From NCBI GenBank assembly GCA_023430065.1, contig JAEZCG010000214.1:1-5587 (forward strand): DNA of 5,587 bases, written 5' to 3'. A program made the translations under genes and the position numbers. Positions 4,719 through 5,587 of this stretch are shown here, piece by piece. The notes under the pieces are model-generated. The model did not search any database and was not told the origin of the DNA. It was given only the letters and a program-made list of their open reading frames with translations. This DNA is from Pseudomonadota bacterium. Lineage in GTDB: Bacteria > Pseudomonadota > Gammaproteobacteria > Burkholderiales > SHXO01. Position 1 is the first letter of the stretch. Each line of letters begins with the position of its first letter.

Positions 4719-5587
4719 ATGAGCCTTGTCGAACAGGCAGCCAAGCGCCTGGAAGAACTGAGAAAGGCGGCGGCAGCCGGTGCAGCCGCCGAAGTTTCAC
4801 CGCCCCAGGAAGCCGACAGCAGGCCCGACAACGCCTCCACGATCGAGCGGATGGTCCGGCGGATGGAGGCCGAAAAAGCAGAAACGCGGCCGCAGGACCC
4901 GGCCGCCGCCGCGCCCGCGCTGCAACCGGACCAGGGTCTGCCGCTGCCTCGCTACGCCGCTCCGGACAGCGCATCGATGCGCGCCGAACCGGACGGAGCG
5001 ACCGATCTGGATGCGCGGCGCGAGCCCGTGCTGGACATAGGAGACCTCCAGGACACCGACGCGCGTGACGATGCCCGTAGCGCTCGCCGGCTTGCGATCG
5101 ATCTGAAGCGCATCGCGGCGGCAGGCGTGCTGACGCCGGACGCGGTCGAGTCCCGCTTGGCGAACGAGCTGCGGGTGGTCAAGCGTCCCATCGTCAACAA
5201 CTGCGCCGGCAAGTCCGCGTCGCGCGTGCCCAACGCCAACCGCGTGATGATCACCAGTTCCTCGCCCGGAGAAGGGAAGAGCTTCCTGTCGGCGAATCTG
5301 GCGATGAGCATCGCCATGGAAAAGGACAGCACGGTCCTGCTCATCGAGGCCGACACCGCGCGCCCCACGCTGAGTGCGCTGTTCGGTTTGCCTTCCACGC
5401 CCGGGCTGCTGGATCTCCTCGCCAACCCGGGGCAGGACGTGGCCTCGGCGCTCATCCGGACCGATGTACCCAAGCTGGCCTTCATGCCGGCGGGGACCCG
5501 CCAACAGAACAGCAACGAGCTGCTGGCGAGCGAGCGAATGGAACGGCTGGTGGATGAGCTCGCAAACCGATATCCGGACCGCATCCT
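4719..5587 (+). CDS. XrtA-associated tyrosine autokinase (BY-kinase, TIGR03018 type), cut by right edge
   Basis: 289 complete codons are present, with no stop before the edge. The protein opens with MSLVEQAAKRLEELRKA, the family's characteristic N-terminal helix. A long Ala/Pro/Asp/Arg-rich low-complexity linker follows (about 20-120), then RRLAIDLKRIAAAGVLTPDA (123-142), NELRVVKRPIV (149-159) and the P-loop SSPGEGKS (181-188, Lys187 binding ATP). The Walker A' region is VLLIEADTARP (206-216), followed by GLLDLLA and PAGT (257-260). The window ends at PDRI, just before the expected Walker B (FDxPP) and the C-terminal Tyr cluster. Role from family knowledge: a cytoplasmic kinase that partners the chain-length protein and controls polymer length and export by autophosphorylation cycles. 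Two deviations stand out. The first acidic residue of Walker A' is Glu210 rather than Asp, and Asn149 occupies the first position of the EX2RX2R oligomerisation motif. ParA/MinD-like ATPases share the fold, but context and N-terminus favour the kinase. Confidence 0.93.
   Translation, partial: MSLVEQAAKRLEELRKAAAAGAAAEVSPPQEADSRPDNASTIERMVRRMEAEKAETRPQDPAAAAPALQPDQGLPLPRYAAPDSASMRAEPDGATDLDARREPVLDIGDLQDTDARDDARSARRLAIDLKRIAAAGVLTPDAVESRLANELRVVKRPIVNNCAGKSASRVPNANRVMITSSSPGEGKSFLSANLAMSIAMEKDSTVLLIEADTARPTLSALFGLPSTPGLLDLLANPGQDVASALIRTDVPKLAFMPAGTRQQNSNELLASERMERLVDELANRYPDRI

Noticed and set aside
4766..4790. GGCGGC...GCCGCC inverted repeat at the kinase 5' end
   Set aside because: It is explained by a run of alanine codons (GCG/GCC), the pairing is interrupted, and there is no other sign of function.
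4797..5504. 235-residue open frame on the minus strand opposite the kinase gene
   Set aside because: It is a shadow of the recognised kinase. It has Arg/Gly-rich composition with no recognisable family.
1..5587. CRISPR arrays, tRNA or rRNA genes, insertion sequences, phage genes
   Set aside because: I found no regularly spaced repeats, RNA gene signatures, transposase motifs or terminal inverted repeats in this window.

Overview
This GC-rich window looks like chromosomal DNA from a Gram-negative proteobacterium that makes exopolysaccharide, most likely a beta- or gammaproteobacterium. The basis is the recognisable start of an XrtA/PEP-CTERM type (exosortase-linked) exopolysaccharide operon, plus double-membrane features: Sec signal peptides, a lipoprotein signal, a probable outer-membrane protein and a LolA-like periplasmic protein. 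The genus cannot be fixed from the sequence.

Left part (1-2203), an envelope-transport module in two divergent arms. On the minus strand a LolD/MacB-type ABC ATPase (593-1357, GTG start) is followed, through a 4-base ATGA overlap, by a secreted protein that is probably an outer-membrane beta-barrel (596 down to 1, running off the window). On the plus strand, starting about 66 bases from the ATPase start, is a secreted LolA-fold 'outer membrane lipoprotein-sorting' type protein (about 1424-2203, probable TTG start). No permease for the ATPase is in the window. If it exists nearby, it should lie to the left of the barrel gene. Together these proteins could form an inner membrane-periplasm-outer membrane transport route, but the substrate is unknown.

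Middle (2204-2442): about 240 bases without a convincing gene. This is the leader of the exopolysaccharide operon. It contains a sigma-54-like -24/-12 element (2270-2285) embedded in an imperfect 36-base inverted repeat (2255-2290), then an AT-rich stretch with a perfect TATAAT hexamer (2388-2393).

Right part (2443-5587), three co-directional genes in the canonical order of XrtA exopolysaccharide loci: a short Wza-like export lipoprotein (TIGR03027 type), a Wzc-like chain-length determinant without a kinase domain (TIGR03007 type), and a separate tyrosine autokinase (TIGR03018 type, cut by the right edge before its Walker B motif). They should act as one machine. The chain-length protein in the inner membrane, paired with the cytoplasmic kinase, controls polymerisation and export, and the export lipoprotein carries polymer towards the outer membrane. 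The glycosyltransferases, exosortase and other partners usually found in such loci would lie to the right. The overall system is a known type. The least explained parts are the adjoining divergent transport module, the composite control region, and two motif substitutions in the kinase.
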